This document shows positions 1 to 12,541 of a stretch of DNA of 64,000 nt, piece by piece. Position 1 is the first letter of the stretch. Each line of letters opens with the position of its first letter. Source of the stretch: Tetrahymena thermophila SB210 (taxonomy: Eukaryota > Ciliophora > Oligohymenophorea > Hymenostomatida > Tetrahymenidae). A program made the position numbers and the translations under genes. The notes under the pieces were generated by a model that worked only from the letters and a program-made list of their open reading frames with translations, did not search any database and was not told the DNA's origin. The stretch is from positions 1,736,001 through 1,800,000 of the forward strand of contig NW_002476559.1 in the NCBI RefSeq assembly GCF_000189635.1, read 5' to 3'.

Positions 1-3000
1 TTAAATTCCCTCAAACAACACGGGTTTTTGAAGAGAAAAAAAAATTGGATGAAGATTTATTGCTAATGAATTAGAGTCAATAAATTTTAGATGGTATCAA
101 ATCGCCTGAAAGCAAGAATTAAACGAGAACTTAAAGAGTCAATAGCTAAGGAATATAGATTTAAGATGATGGTTACGAGGATGAAGATGATGATGATTCA
201 AGTTAAAATTCTAATGAGGTTAACTCTAAAAATGATCTGGATAATTTGACTGAAAAAAGTTTAAAAAGTTCAAAGAGCCGTAGAAGTGTCAGAAGCAACT
301 TCGATAGGACATCTAGGTATTCTACAACCTCAAGAATTTCAAAAGGAAAAGGCTAATTTACAAACGAATGGGAATATAACAGTTTAAACGAATATGACAT
401 AGAAGATATTCCAAAGCTTATAGAAGAAGTAATTTATTTGCATATTAATTTCTTTACTATAAACATTCTTTCAAATTAGGAAAAAGTTGAATTTTATGTT
501 ATGCCTCAAGAGGTTACATAAGTAAAAGCCCAGCAAGAATAGAAAGAGCAAGATAATACCTAAAAATAAACAGATTAAGATGGAAAAAGCAATAAAGACA
601 AAGATAAATAAAAGGAGAAAGAAAAAGATAAACAAAATGAGAAGAGTTAAAAGGAAGAAAATAAAATCTGGAAAAAAAGCAAAAAGAAAATATTGTTTAT
701 CTAGCAAGAATTATCTAATGATGAGTTTTTAAAGTTAAATATTCATGAAATGTTGTCATATGTCTAATAAGTAGATTAGTAATTTATTTCTTTAATCATT
801 AATTAATTCAACAATTTATAGTAATAGTATATATTGAATATATTAAATTGATATTTCATAACAAAAACAGCATTTAAAAATTTAGCTTTGCTTATGGCTA
901 AGCTGGAACTATTCATCCTGAAAATCAAATTTAATACCACAGAGATCTAACAACGTAAGCAAGGGATATGTTAACGATTGATCCTGAAGTCAGAGGAAAT
1001 TATTTTGAATAAGATAGAGCAGGTCTGTTAGAAATAGAGGATATTTACATAGACATGAATAAAATAACTTTCGAAGATGTAACGAACATCATTAGTGATA
1101 GAGTATCTGATTATTTCATTAAAAACTGCATAGATCCTAAATATTTAGCTGAAAATTATGAAAAATTTTCTTATATTCCTGAAAAAAATAATAACGTTTT
1201 AGATAAGTAAAATTATTTCTTTTTTACATTTAACTATTTTTTAATTAAAATCAGTTTTAAATTTAATTAAAAAATATTATAATTGTATTTTCTTACATAC
1301 CAATAATGCATGCAATCAATGAATGATAAATAGATAGGAGGAGAAGGCTAAAATTTTATATTCTGGATTAATTTTTTTCTTCCTAAATTTTCAATAAATT
1401 TTTATTTTACTAATCCTCTAAAAATTTTTTAAAACCCTTTCCTATCTATCTTATTGAAATATTTAAAAGCATAAATAAATAAATTATTTTATAGATTTAG
1501 TCAATAAATTTTTTGTAATGAAGAAAATAAAATATAAATTACTTTTTGTATAGAATTTATCTTAACAATTTAATTAATTTTTATTAGGATGCAGTATACT
1601 TAGTCGCTTTAGGACATAAAGAAATCTTAGTACTTAGAAATGAAAAGCTATTATTAAAAGATGAAAACATGGGACAATAAAGATATGCAAATAAGTTATA
1701 AAGATATTATCAAAGAAACTAAGACTGTCACTGATTGGGTTCTGGAGGATTTATTTCATATAAGAAAGGCCACAATGAATTCTTATGACCTTGATTTTGA
1801 TCCAAAAGTGAACTAGATTTTCTAAACTTAGTTTTATCACAAGTTTGAATAGAAATTGCTCATTTTGCTGCAAATTATTCTTTACAGATAAAATATACCT
1901 TCGTTCAAAGTTCCTAAAGATTTATTTGGTAAACCTACAATGACTGAAGAGTAATAAAAAGCTGAGAGAATTAAAATAGAAAAGTAAAGGGCTGAATAAG
2001 AGAAAAAATTTTTCAAATTATTTACTCCAGAGGAGAAGCTCGTTTAGGATTTAAAGGATCTTCTTAAAAATGTAGGAAAAATTTCAAATGAGTTTGTGGA
2101 TGGCAGATCAAAAGTGGAGTTATTAAGAATATTCTTGGTAGATTACAACGAAATTGTTAAATTTAAAACTGAGCAACTCAACAGAGTTAAGAAAATAGAA
2201 GAATAGATTACTTAAATTAACTCTGAATTCTCTTAGATTGAAGGTAAAACTTTGTATGAGAGATTATTTGAAGCTAAAATAGGGCACCTAAAGGACTAGG
2301 AAAATGAAGAAGTAACTGATGCTTAAATTCTAGACTAGCTGAGCTAAAAAAGGGAGCAACTATTGAAAGAGAGAGAGGCTATTTTACTTAACTCAGCTTA
2401 ATTATTTTCCGTTAAATAGGAGAGTGAAGAAACTTAAAATAATCTAAACAATTAATCGTAATCAGACTAAAAAAGTAAATCTCCTTCACCTACACCGAGG
2501 GATAATTAATAGGTATTAAATAAAAATGGTGATAACGTGCTTGTTTCAAGAGCAAGAAATTTAAAAAATGTAGCCAGAGCCTTCAATTTGCCTGTGAATT
2601 AAGCAGATAAAAAATTAGAAAAAAACTTTGATTTAGAGTAAAGTTAGGAGTAAAATTAAGATCTTTTGATTCCTCTTTATAAAGCAGATTCATAGTATTA
2701 GGCTGTCGCATCATCATAAACACCTTAAAAAGGATCTATGAGTAATAAAAGAAATACCTCAACTACACCTAATCGTAATTTAAAAAATAGCTAATTTACT
2801 CCTATATCTACTACCAAAAGTAGGAATATGGAAGATTCTCGAAGTGAGTAATTTAGTAGAAATTAAAATAACAAATATTCTCAAAAGAGTTTATTCAGTC
2901 AATATAATCCTCAGAAAGAAACTTATGATAGAACAGACTCTAGATTGAGCAACAGATAAATATTAAATGACACATCAATGCAAGATGATGAATATAGAGA

Positions 3001-3757
3001 TTAATTAGGAATGTAATATAGAAGAACTCCTGAAAATTTCCATAGATAAACTAAACACAGTAATACATATGCTGAGTAAGAAAGCAATGATTATAACTAA
3101 GTAAAACAGATAAAATTATTCAAAAATGCAAGAACCAAGGAGTATGAGTAGTCAAATTTAGTTCTGAACAAGTCTCGTACAATTTCATAAAATGGTTTAT
3201 TTTTTGACGGTAATTCCAATGAAACAAGTAAAAGTCCTTTTACATCAACCTCTAAGTTGTTAAAATAATCTTATTCTTAACAGTTTAGTGACTAAGACTT
3301 TACTTAAACTAAACTTGAAAGGTAAAAGAGAATTTAATAAAATAATTCTTCCAATAGATCAGTCAGTCCTTTTGCAATTAATTAAACATAATATCCTGGT
3401 TCCAAAATTCCAAATACTATTGATTCATTTTTAAACGAAGACACCAGTTTAAAAATTATTCAAAAAAACTTGAATACAATTCTAAAGGAAAATTTAGTTT
3501 TAAATTAGAACTAAAACCATAAAAGACATGAGCATTCAAGCAATTCTAAAATGTCAAACTAAAAAACTTTGAAATCAAGCCGCTCATAATTACTTTTCTA
3601 AGATTAATCAAATTATCAACCAAATAGTTCTTCTAAGAGTCCCATAAGGGAGGTATAAAGTAGCCTTGAAATGATTACAAACAAAAACTGGAAATAAGTA
3701 TTCAAGACTGCTTCTTGTCGTAAAAATAAAAACACCTCTAAAGATAAAAAATATTGA
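1..3757 (+). CDS. Large low-complexity/coiled-coil protein, 5' end outside window
   Basis: I do not recognise this gene. The visible part reads through about 1071 codons under the ciliate code (UAA/UAG = Gln) in four exons: 1-428, 480-778, 886-1206 and 1588-3757. The introns at 429-479, 779-885 and 1207-1587 all have GT..AG ends and keep frame. The gene ends at the first in-frame TGA. The first part is acidic and then Ser/Arg-rich, followed by a Lys/Glu/Gln-rich stretch. The two middle exons look globular, with well-mixed residues and an aromatic-rich segment just after 886. A charged helical stretch at about 1960-2400 is a likely coiled coil, and from about 2400 onward the tail is Ser/Asn/Gln-rich and probably disordered. 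Exon 4 was checked codon by codon over most of its length and no internal TGA was found. The start codon lies outside the window. The 779 donor is the least certain boundary; a donor at 771 would break frame. Confidence 0.8.
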
Positions 3758-4933
3758 TATTACTAAAATAAATAAATAAATAATGATTGCATCATAAAAT
3801 TGATTGGAAAAAAAAACATAATTAAAAAAATAAATACAATAAAATAATTAAATAAATAAATAAATAAATAAACAAATAGATGAAAAATAATTTACTTAAA
3901 AATTAACTTATAAATTTAACAAATTTTTCTCTAAATTAAAAAAAAATAATTTAATGTTAAAAGAATATAAAATATTATTAATGAAATAAGTTTGTTTAGC
4001 ATTTCTTAAGTATAAATTTTTAATGGTAAAATGCTGGTTGAGTTTAATGACGAAAAAAATTGAAAGAAAAAATAAGTAAACAAATAAAAAAATTTAATAA
4101 ATAAAATGTAAAAATGATTTCAAAAAAATGTATGTAACTAATTTATCAAATTTATATTAAAAAAGCTTTTCTTAAATAATTTATTTAAAATTTTTTTTTA
4201 TTTATATTTTAAACTTCAATTAAAATTTATTTGTATTTAACTAATAAAGATAAATAAATAAATTTATTTACTTAATTGGCTCAAATTCATTTTAAAAATT
4301 CCATTTGCTTAAAAACATTGAAGCTTAAACCTTAATTTTTTCTTTAAAAACAAACACATAAATTAAATAAAAATATTACTGATAGTGTGATAAATAATAT
4401 AATAAATAATGAAGGAAAAATTTAATTAATTAATTAATTATATATACACTTCAGCATAATATATAAATGAAGACAAAAATTAATATAATGAAGGAAGAAT
4501 TTATTTTATTTATTTTTTATTTACTTATTTAATTATTTTATTTATTTATTTATTATTTGACATTTTATTTACATTTAAGATTTTAATTAATCTTGAGAGT
4601 TTTAATTAATTTATTAGTAGTATTATTGAGGGAATTTAAGTAATCTACTTATATAGACGATTAAGATAGAGTTTTGAATTATTTTGTTTAAATTATTTTA
4701 ATTGTTTGTTTGCTTATTTAGACTTCGTTTTTTTTTGCATTTAATTTATTATATAATTTATTGTACCCTTGTTTTATTTATTTATTATTAATTCAATTAT
4801 TATTTTATAATATTTTCTTCAAATTACTCATTTGAATCAATTAAGATTTAATGATTGTTTGTTTGTTTGTTCAAATATATTATTTTAATTATTAGTTAGT
4901 TAAAAGATAAATAATCAGTTTCCTTTTTTAATC
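3758..4933. other. Intergenic spacer between convergent genes
   Basis: A/T-rich spacer between two convergent genes. It holds runs of the tetranucleotides AAAT and TTAA, for example 3766-3785, 3848-3875 and 4425-4440. I see no coding frame, tRNA or strong structure. Because both neighbours end here, it should contain two 3' UTRs. Confidence 0.7.
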
Positions 4934-6232
4934 TCAACGCTATTAATCATCCTCATCCCCAGAAAATATTTCTAAAGATAAGTTTAAGTGAGGTTCAGAC
5001 ATTCCTTTCTTTAAGTTAGTCTCAATTTTATCTCTAAATTACTTCAATGCAGATTACACTGTGCGGAATTTCTTTCTCACAATTTCTTTTAATAAAATGA
5101 AGATTAAATAAATAAATAATATAATTTCATTTTAATTTAATTTATGAAATATTGATTCAATATGAAGTCAATGAAATATTTCTTGATTGACAGATTGCTT
5201 GTTTGTTATAGGAAATAATGATTACATTTTAAAAGAGGAGTTAGGTCATATAATGCTCTGTCTTCTGATTCTCCATACCAAGACTAAATGTAGATTCCGT
5301 TTTCAGGCTAAAGCTTGAAGTTTTCAGGTAAGTTATCTATAATTATTATTTTATTCAAATCTCTTCCTATTCTCGATAAGTCCTGTTTGAACAATATTAA
5401 AAATTAATTATTTTGTTTGAAGTAGGTTTTGAAATATTTTACTTTAATATAAGAGTTTTGATAGGTTACAGTGTGCTAACGATATAACTTATATGAAATT
5501 GATTTCTTAGAATCAATGATATCAAGAATAAAATCTGCATAATCCTGAAGAGCTGCTGTGAATATAATTATTTCATAATATTCTGACATTTCTTCCAAGA
5601 AAGTTTCTGCATAAGGTCTTACTAAAAATTAGCCACCATCATCAAGCTATTTTATAAATTAATAATTTATATATTTGTAAATAAACGAATTAATGTACTT
5701 CTTGGTAGTGAACTAAGGTTTCATCAAGATCTATAACAAGAGTGTATGGTTTTTAAGGAGAATCTTTCAAATAAGGAGGTTGAACAGTTCCAATTATAGA
5801 GCTTTCTTGATAAGAAGAGCTATTATTCTCTTCTTAATCAGGTTTGCTTTTACTATTAGGATTTTTATAGCTCAAATCTTCTAGATCATCTTCTTCAATT
5901 TGTTAATTTTATGGCTTTTAATTGTTATCAGATTGTTATGAAGCTTCTTGTCTCTTTTATTATTGCTACTATTTCTCATCCTGGTTTTAAGATTAATTTT
6001 ACTATTTTTGACTATTATCATTAAGCTCTGATTTTTCTTGCTTTGATTTTTAACTTTCTGCCTACTTTTGACTCTATTTAGCTTAATTTTGCTATTAAGA
6101 ACTTGAATTGAGGTTTTGATTAGAAGACTTATTGTCAGATTCACTTTGATGATTTTAGAATTCCAATTCCAATTACTTTTAAATACTTTTTCTTTCTTAT
6201 ACTATTTAGAGTCTTGAAACTTCATCCTTCAT
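4934..6232 (-). CDS. FCP1/SCP-like (NIF domain) protein phosphatase
   Basis: This is a HAD-superfamily phosphatase of the FCP1/SCP/Dullard group, enzymes that typically remove phosphate from serines of the RNA polymerase II tail or of other nuclear and membrane targets. Four exons (6232-5699, 5646-5443, 5382-5226, 5085-4934) join in frame to give 348 residues. Residues 1-155 are Gln/Asn/Ser-rich and disordered. The catalytic DLDETL motif sits at residues 168-173 (Asp168, Asp170, Thr172) at the end of exon 1. The FTA motif with QDYAD follows in exon 2, and exon 3 carries KDLSRIGRDLNK, IIIIDNLPENFKLQPENGI and WYGESEDRALYDL, all standard landmarks of the family. The C-terminal exon closes with an acidic tail. 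The introns are 52, 60 and 140 nt. The domain is close to the usual length of about 180 residues. The biological substrate cannot be read from sequence. It is co-oriented with and downstream of the Q/N-rich gene. Confidence 0.93.
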
Positions 6233-6682
6233 GAATTGAACCTAAATTATTAAAATTATAAATATTTGTTATGAAATAAATTTTTGTTAGAATTAAAGTT
6301 AAAAAATTTTCTTAAAAATTAATTTAATTTATTAAGCTTTTAATATGTAAAAATTTTAAATTTATCTTAAGATTTTTTTATAAATTTCATTAAATAACTT
6401 TAATATTTTTTTGAGATGATTTTTTTAAAATTTTGTTATTTCTTTTAATAATAATAATAATAATAATAATAACATTTTTTATCTAATTGAATTTAGTTTA
6501 AAATCTAAAAATTTTAAATTCATTTACTAACTAATTTTTTTTATAAATTTGTTAAATAACTTTTATTAAATGTTTTTTAAATGATAATATTTTACATTTT
6601 TTGTTTTTTATTGATAATAATGCTTGTTTTTTATCATTAATTTAGTTTAGTAAGTTTTTAAAATATAAAAATTATTTTCAAT
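6233..6682. other. Spacer with (TAA)n run
   Basis: This 450-nt gap lies between the end of the Q/N-rich gene and the start of the phosphatase gene, both on the minus strand. It is almost pure A/T, with a TAA/ATA trinucleotide run near 6449-6471. It must hold the 3' UTR of one gene and the promoter of the other. I see no coding frame. Confidence 0.6.
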
Positions 6683-9600
6683 TCATCTTTGTATATTTTT
6701 TTATGAATTTTGTATATTTTTTTAATAAATGGTTTTTTTTAGGAAAATATTTTTTACATTTTCGTTTGAGAGCTTAGAGCTGAAATCTAAGATTTGTTAA
6801 ATCTACAAATTTGGGATATTTTCTTGTATTTGATAGAGATCTTCATAAAGAGTATGTGAATTTCTATTTTCTTCTTAAAGTTCAATTTATCCCTCAATTC
6901 TATTTGATGAAAAAAATATGATGAAATGAAATGAAATTAATAAATTTAATTTTTACACTATTTGGATTAATGGTTGCAAAATATCGTTGAACTTTTTCAG
7001 AATTGATATTTTATCTTAATTTTTAATCAAGAAACCCATTTTTCTCTTTTTGGTGCGTTCTTTGATCACATTGCTAATGCCTGATAAATCTAATTATTCG
7101 AGTTACTTTTCTCCTTGGTCTTTCAAGTATTGAACTGCTTATTCAAATAGAATTAGGATTAAAATAAAGCTCGAGTGAACATATTGGAATGAATTCAAAA
7201 TATTTTGAAGGTTCTCATTCATACTTACTGTTCCTCTTACGGACTCCCTAAGCTACTTAATAACTACTATGTGTTCATAAATAATTATTTGAATAAGAAC
7301 TATCTGCATGTTGATTGATCTTTGAATTTCTTTCATCTGTATCTTGCTGATGGGTAAACTCTTTTCATTGTTATTTTATAAAAATTAATTATTTAAAAAT
7401 TAAAATATGAAATGAAATACTTGTAACGAAGCAATATCTTGCATTAACTGGTAATATTTAATTAGATATTTAGCTTAATAGTCGAATTCTCTGTTTTGAA
7501 GCAACTCGAAAAGACATTCTTCAACTTACAAAGAAATTGATAGAATCTATTTAAGTTTTTCTACTTCTATTTTTGGAACTTCTTGTTAAGCAACCACCTA
7601 CTATAAATTAGGTTATTACTTATTTAGAATGTTATTTTAAGATTTAGATGATGATGTCGATGATATGCTTTCATCATTAAGATTAAGCTACTTAGTACCA
7701 TCTGTGCACCCTAAAATGATTTCACCTTAATTTGCATTATTGTTTACATTTTATTAAATATTCTAATTTTAAAATTGTTATATTTAAAGATTATTTAGTT
7801 GTCCTAAATTTTGCTTTGATAAGCCTTATTGTTGAATGTTATTTTATTACATCATAAGATTATTTTAGAGCAATTATTATTATAATTACTGCTTTTGTTA
7901 GTTAGCAATTTACAACAGTTGACTAGCACTTGTTTAGAGAGCCGCTGAGCCTTAATTCATAGAATTAGATTAAGATTTAAGTTAATTTGCATAAATTTAC
8001 TACTGTGATAACAATTTTTACTAAGCTAACTTAGCAATATCATTTGGATTATTGAAATATTGTTATTATTACATATACTACAAATGTTGTTGCTATTATT
8101 ATTAAAATTACTATTGCTATTATAATTAATATATCTATTATTAATTTTGTAGCAAAGCAGAAGTAAGTGGATTATTACTATTTTTTTATAAAAATTATTA
8201 TTGTTATTATTGATATTATTGTAATTGTTACAAAAATTATTGCTATTAATCTACGCCTTACTTTTGCTATTATTCTTCACTCTCAATTTGATATTATTGT
8301 TAACCAAATTGAACGTTAGGTGATTAATTGTAATTCTAGAACTCGTCAAAGTCAATAGGTTCTGTGCTATTGGTGTTGTTTTAGTTTTAGAATGCATTTT
8401 AGTTGTTACTGAAAGGTTATGGAATCTATTACTGCTAATTTGATATTTAATTTAGATCTGCAGAAGAATATTCTTATTCGTTTAACTAGGGTTATTAAAG
8501 TTAAGTGTTCATTATTTCTTATTAGTAGCCAACTAATTTGTTAGAGCTGAGATTATTGCTATTGCCTTCATTGCTTTCATAGTCTTCTACAACTTGATAA
8601 TCTACTAAAGGAATACCCTAGGACTATTACTGCAAAGCATTAATTGGAGCTGATATTTAATAATTAGAAATTTAATCAGGCAGCTGATTTTACTATTATT
8701 ATTGCTACTATTATAACCAGATCTATTATATTTCATTTTCAATTTAATTAGCAGATTCCAACAACATGTTTGCTTATTGCTGTTATTGTTTTAAAATTTA
8801 ATTTGGAGTCATAGGGAGCACTGATTATTAGTTACTCAAGCCAGATTATCCAATTTTACTTTAAAGAATCTATTCCATAATTTATTTTTATAATCCGCCT
8901 CTATTCTAATTGCTACTAGAATTGTTTTTCTTAGTTTGCTCCTTCATGATGTCTGAGACTTTGTAATGCTATCCTTGGTTTGCAGTTGTTGCCATCGGAA
9001 CACTTTTGTTAACTTTACGTGGTGTTTCATTTTCTTAAAATTGAGCAAGATCAAGTTACTGTTAAAGTTATAATTATTGCATCTAAGCTGAATTTGGCAA
9101 TCCCTAAGAATGATATTACTTTTGTGAAATTTATTGTTAATTATTTTGTTAATTCATAAGATATTGGCTGCAATTCTCTCCAAGCTTTTCTTGAAGTAGT
9201 TTCATCATCAGCTTCTCATGTTCTTATTTGTTCTAAATATTGTTAACAAGTTATCTGTTGCTCGACTGATTGTCTCTTGATAAATTATTCTAAGAATTCA
9301 CTCCTGTATTATTATTGTTATTATTAATCAGATACTAGTTTAAATTCTCTTAGCTCAATTCATTTTAACTCTCATTGTAGCTGTTCATGCTGCTGCTGTT
9401 GGTGTAAATGTGGTGATTATTTATATTATTGTTGGTGTTATCAGTTAAATTTGTCACTTAGTTGCTGCTGGTGTTTTTGCTATGAGGCAATTGGTTAGAG
9501 CTAGAAACACCTTTAGCTTAATTTAGATATCCGTTATTCGAATCTAAATTTAAGTACTGTCCACTTTGATCGAGCTTATTTATAATTGCATTTAAGCTTT

Positions 9601-12541
9601 CATCTCCAGTTAATAAACGAACTGTTTGGTCATCCAAATCGTCTTGATTTTACTTAGAAGTTCTGATCATCATATTGTTTTGATTGTTTGCATTATTTAT
9701 ATTTGGGGATGAAACTCTCTATTGCTAATTAAACATTTTGAAAAAGTTATTATTGGTGTTGTTGTTTGAATTAGGAGCAGAGAGTTTACTTAATAAATTA
9801 GTATTACTGTTTACATTGGGTCTTTTTTGAACAGTTTGCTGTAGTTATTACTATATTTTTTAATTAGGAGTTGAGCTGTAGGGATTAAAATTTTGTTGAG
9901 CGTTTTTTAAGTTCAGTTATTCTTCTAAATTTAGTGCTTTTAAATTTAATTATTCATTAATCTAATTGAAAGCTTCTTATGGGATGTATTAAGGAGTGAA
10001 TCTACGATCTAAATTAATGTTCCCTTATTATTTTGCTTAGATATTTTGTTTTGTTTGGCTACTTTAGTTGAAAAACTACTGCTGTTGTTACTGAAGCTAA
10101 CTTTATAGAATGGGAACCGATTGTCTTTGTTATTCCAATTAAGGACCAAGACCAGTAGCGTTGGAAGTAGCTACCTTTTATAGGATGCTGTTCATTTATT
10201 ATTGTATCGGTGATATTGCATGCTGCTTAGCACTGCTATTATTATTGTGAGCATTGAGATTATTCGATAACTATGTTCTGTTAAATAAATCTTAAATCTA
10301 ATTGGAATTATTTCCAGCATTAGAATTATGATTGCCCATAACACCTCCATTAGGTGTAACTGATCTCTTAGAATTTGTATTATTCAAAACATTATTTAAA
10401 TTCTGAGTACTGAGAATTGAATTTATGCTGTTAACACCTGGGTTATTTTATTAAGATGAAAGGTTATACTAATTGTCTTATTGCTGAAAGTTCTTATTAA
10501 TGTTTTGTTTTCCATAGTTCAAGGAAGAAGGTAGATTATTGTTTGCATTTAGAATTTAATTGTTGTTATTGTTGTTGCTGTTTTTAATATTTGAAGTGAG
10601 AAGTGTTTGGTTTGTTTGAGCCAGAGAAGATTGTTTAAATAGATTTTGACTTGCAGCTGATTAAGAAGATGTTTATGCATTATTATATGCTCCACCTGCA
10701 TTTTATGTAAAATTAGCATTTGGATTTTTAGACAATTGTTTAAGTTTGTTGAGTATTTCCTAATTAGTTGCATTAATATTATTGCCATTCTTTTTTTCTT
10801 TTTTTTAAAATTTATTTTAAACGAATTTTTGATTAATCTCTAGATATTTTTGAAAAATACTTTTTATATCATCACCCTGTTTATCGTTGGTAACACGGGT
10901 TCTTTCCAGTGAGCTTTCCAAGCTTCGATCGATCTGTTAAGAAATAATTTTAAAAATTTTGCTTTGATTAAATTGGCTAAATTAAATAAAATCCTTCATT
11001 AAAAAATAAAAATTAAACATTATCCAATAAGATGCAAATATTTTTATCAGTAAAATTTATAAACCATTTATTTAAAAATTAAAAAGCAGTTCTGTCATAA
11101 ATTTCATGCATTTTTTGCTTGAAAATTAGATATTTTCGATGTCAAAATTAATTTTTTTATTTTAAGTATTTTGTGTTTTGAAGAGAGCTAAAAATAAGTG
11201 AGTCAGTGAATCAATAAATTGAGTAAATACTGATAATAACTTTAGTTTGAGTAAATTTTACTTATAAAAATTTTAGTTTGAGTAAATATTGATAATAAAA
11301 ATATTATTTAGAGTAAATATTAAATTAATTTTTTTCGATTTAAGTATTTTATGTTTGAAGCAAACTTAAAAAATATTTGATTGAATTAAAAAATAAATAT
11401 TTTAGATTTAGTTTATAAAATTTAATTTCATAAAATGCAAATCAATTTATCAATTAATGATGTTAATTTTTTATGAGTGTATTTTTTTATTGAAATTGAC
11501 TAATCTTATTTGAGAAAGCATTGGTGAACTGATTAAAATACTTTCGCATGAAATTATTAGTGATTTGAATTGGTGACATTCACTATAAATTGACGATTAT
11601 TTTAATTTTATGAATCATCATATTTGAATTTATTTCTTTAAATTTTTACATTCATACTTTTTAGTTCGAATAACAATTTAAATCAAATCAAATCAAATTG
11701 AATTGATTGTGCTGCTTAATTAATAGCCTTATTTCTTTATTAATTAATTTGTATATTTACTAACAGTTTCTCAATTTGATTGAAAGCTTTAACTTACTTA
11801 TAAAATAATTAAACAAACACATCTTAGCTTTTTAAGAAGGATTTTATTCAAATTATGGCAGTTTATATCTAATTCTAATTACGTTGATGTTTTCACTAGA
11901 TTTATTTGGTGTTATATTGGTCGTACTGCGAGAATATATGTTAAAATTTTGATGACTAATTGGGTTGTTACTTTAATAATTGTATGATTAATTCGTTGCT
12001 TATGGGATGTCTTCTTGAAATACTGTCCTGTAACCGGTTTATTTCATATTTTACCCAACAAAATAGCCATTGTTGGCACTCTGGTTTGTCCCATTTGCAT
12101 ACGTTTAATTTAATTAATTTGGCATAATGTTTTAATAATTATCGCTTCTTGGTGAAAGAAAATTGCTTAAACCAATTTTGCCCTATTCTTGTATTCCTGC
12201 TCGCTCTAAATAGTTTAAAAAATAACAAAGAATTATTAATTTATCATAAAATAATTTTGTTGGATTTAGTTAACAACAAATTCCGCTCAATTTAACTTTA
12301 TATTTAAATGAAAAACTAGAGCTTGCTTTATATTTTGTTATATATGCTGTTAAATTTGCAAATTAAAAAAACCTCTACTTGGAGTGACTGAGTTGTATGT
12401 AAGAGAAGCATTCCCCTTAGGATTTGAGTAAGGAGCTGTTCTTTCAGTTAAGCACGGCTTTGCAGGGTTATATCCTAAATAGTGCTTATTTTCTGATGGA
12501 TTGATAAATTTTTTCTGCGTACTTTAGAGGTAACTACTCAT
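6683..12541 (-). CDS. Large Q/N-rich (prion-like composition) protein
   Basis: The gene is unrecognised beyond its composition. Five exons (12541-12373, 12205-11883, 10933-7421, 7360-6957, 6899-6683) give 1541 residues. Each junction has GT..AG ends and compatible phase (1, 0, 0, 2), and exon 3 runs 1171 codons without a TGA, which chance would not give. It starts MSSYLQSTQKKF, with short Pro/Gly/Asn-rich N-terminal exons. Exon 3 is extremely rich in Gln and Asn with scattered Ser, and has poly-Q-like stretches around 8060-8300 and Asn-rich stretches around 9290-9500. The last part of exon 3 and exons 4-5 switch to Leu/Ile/Lys/Glu-rich helical sequence, likely coiled coil (for example VEKLKQILSISLQ and KRKMGFLIKNQDK). 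The introns are 167, 949, 60 and 57 nt. A scaffold, RNA-binding or condensate protein is possible, but no domain is visible to prove it. Confidence 0.8.

Noticed and set aside
5881..6144. 87-residue minus-strand frame MNLTISLLIKTS
   Set aside because: It is an out-of-frame shadow inside exon 1 of the phosphatase gene, which reads on the same strand in another frame and carries the catalytic motif.
6957..7360. Treating exons 4-5 of the Q/N-rich gene as a separate gene
   Set aside because: The exon 3 donor and exon 4 acceptor join in frame with a 60-nt intron and there is no separate start codon context, so one gene is simpler.
10549..10788. 79-residue minus-strand frame MAIILMQLIRKYS
   Set aside because: Out-of-frame shadow of the Q/N-rich exon 3, whose frame is 1171 codons long.
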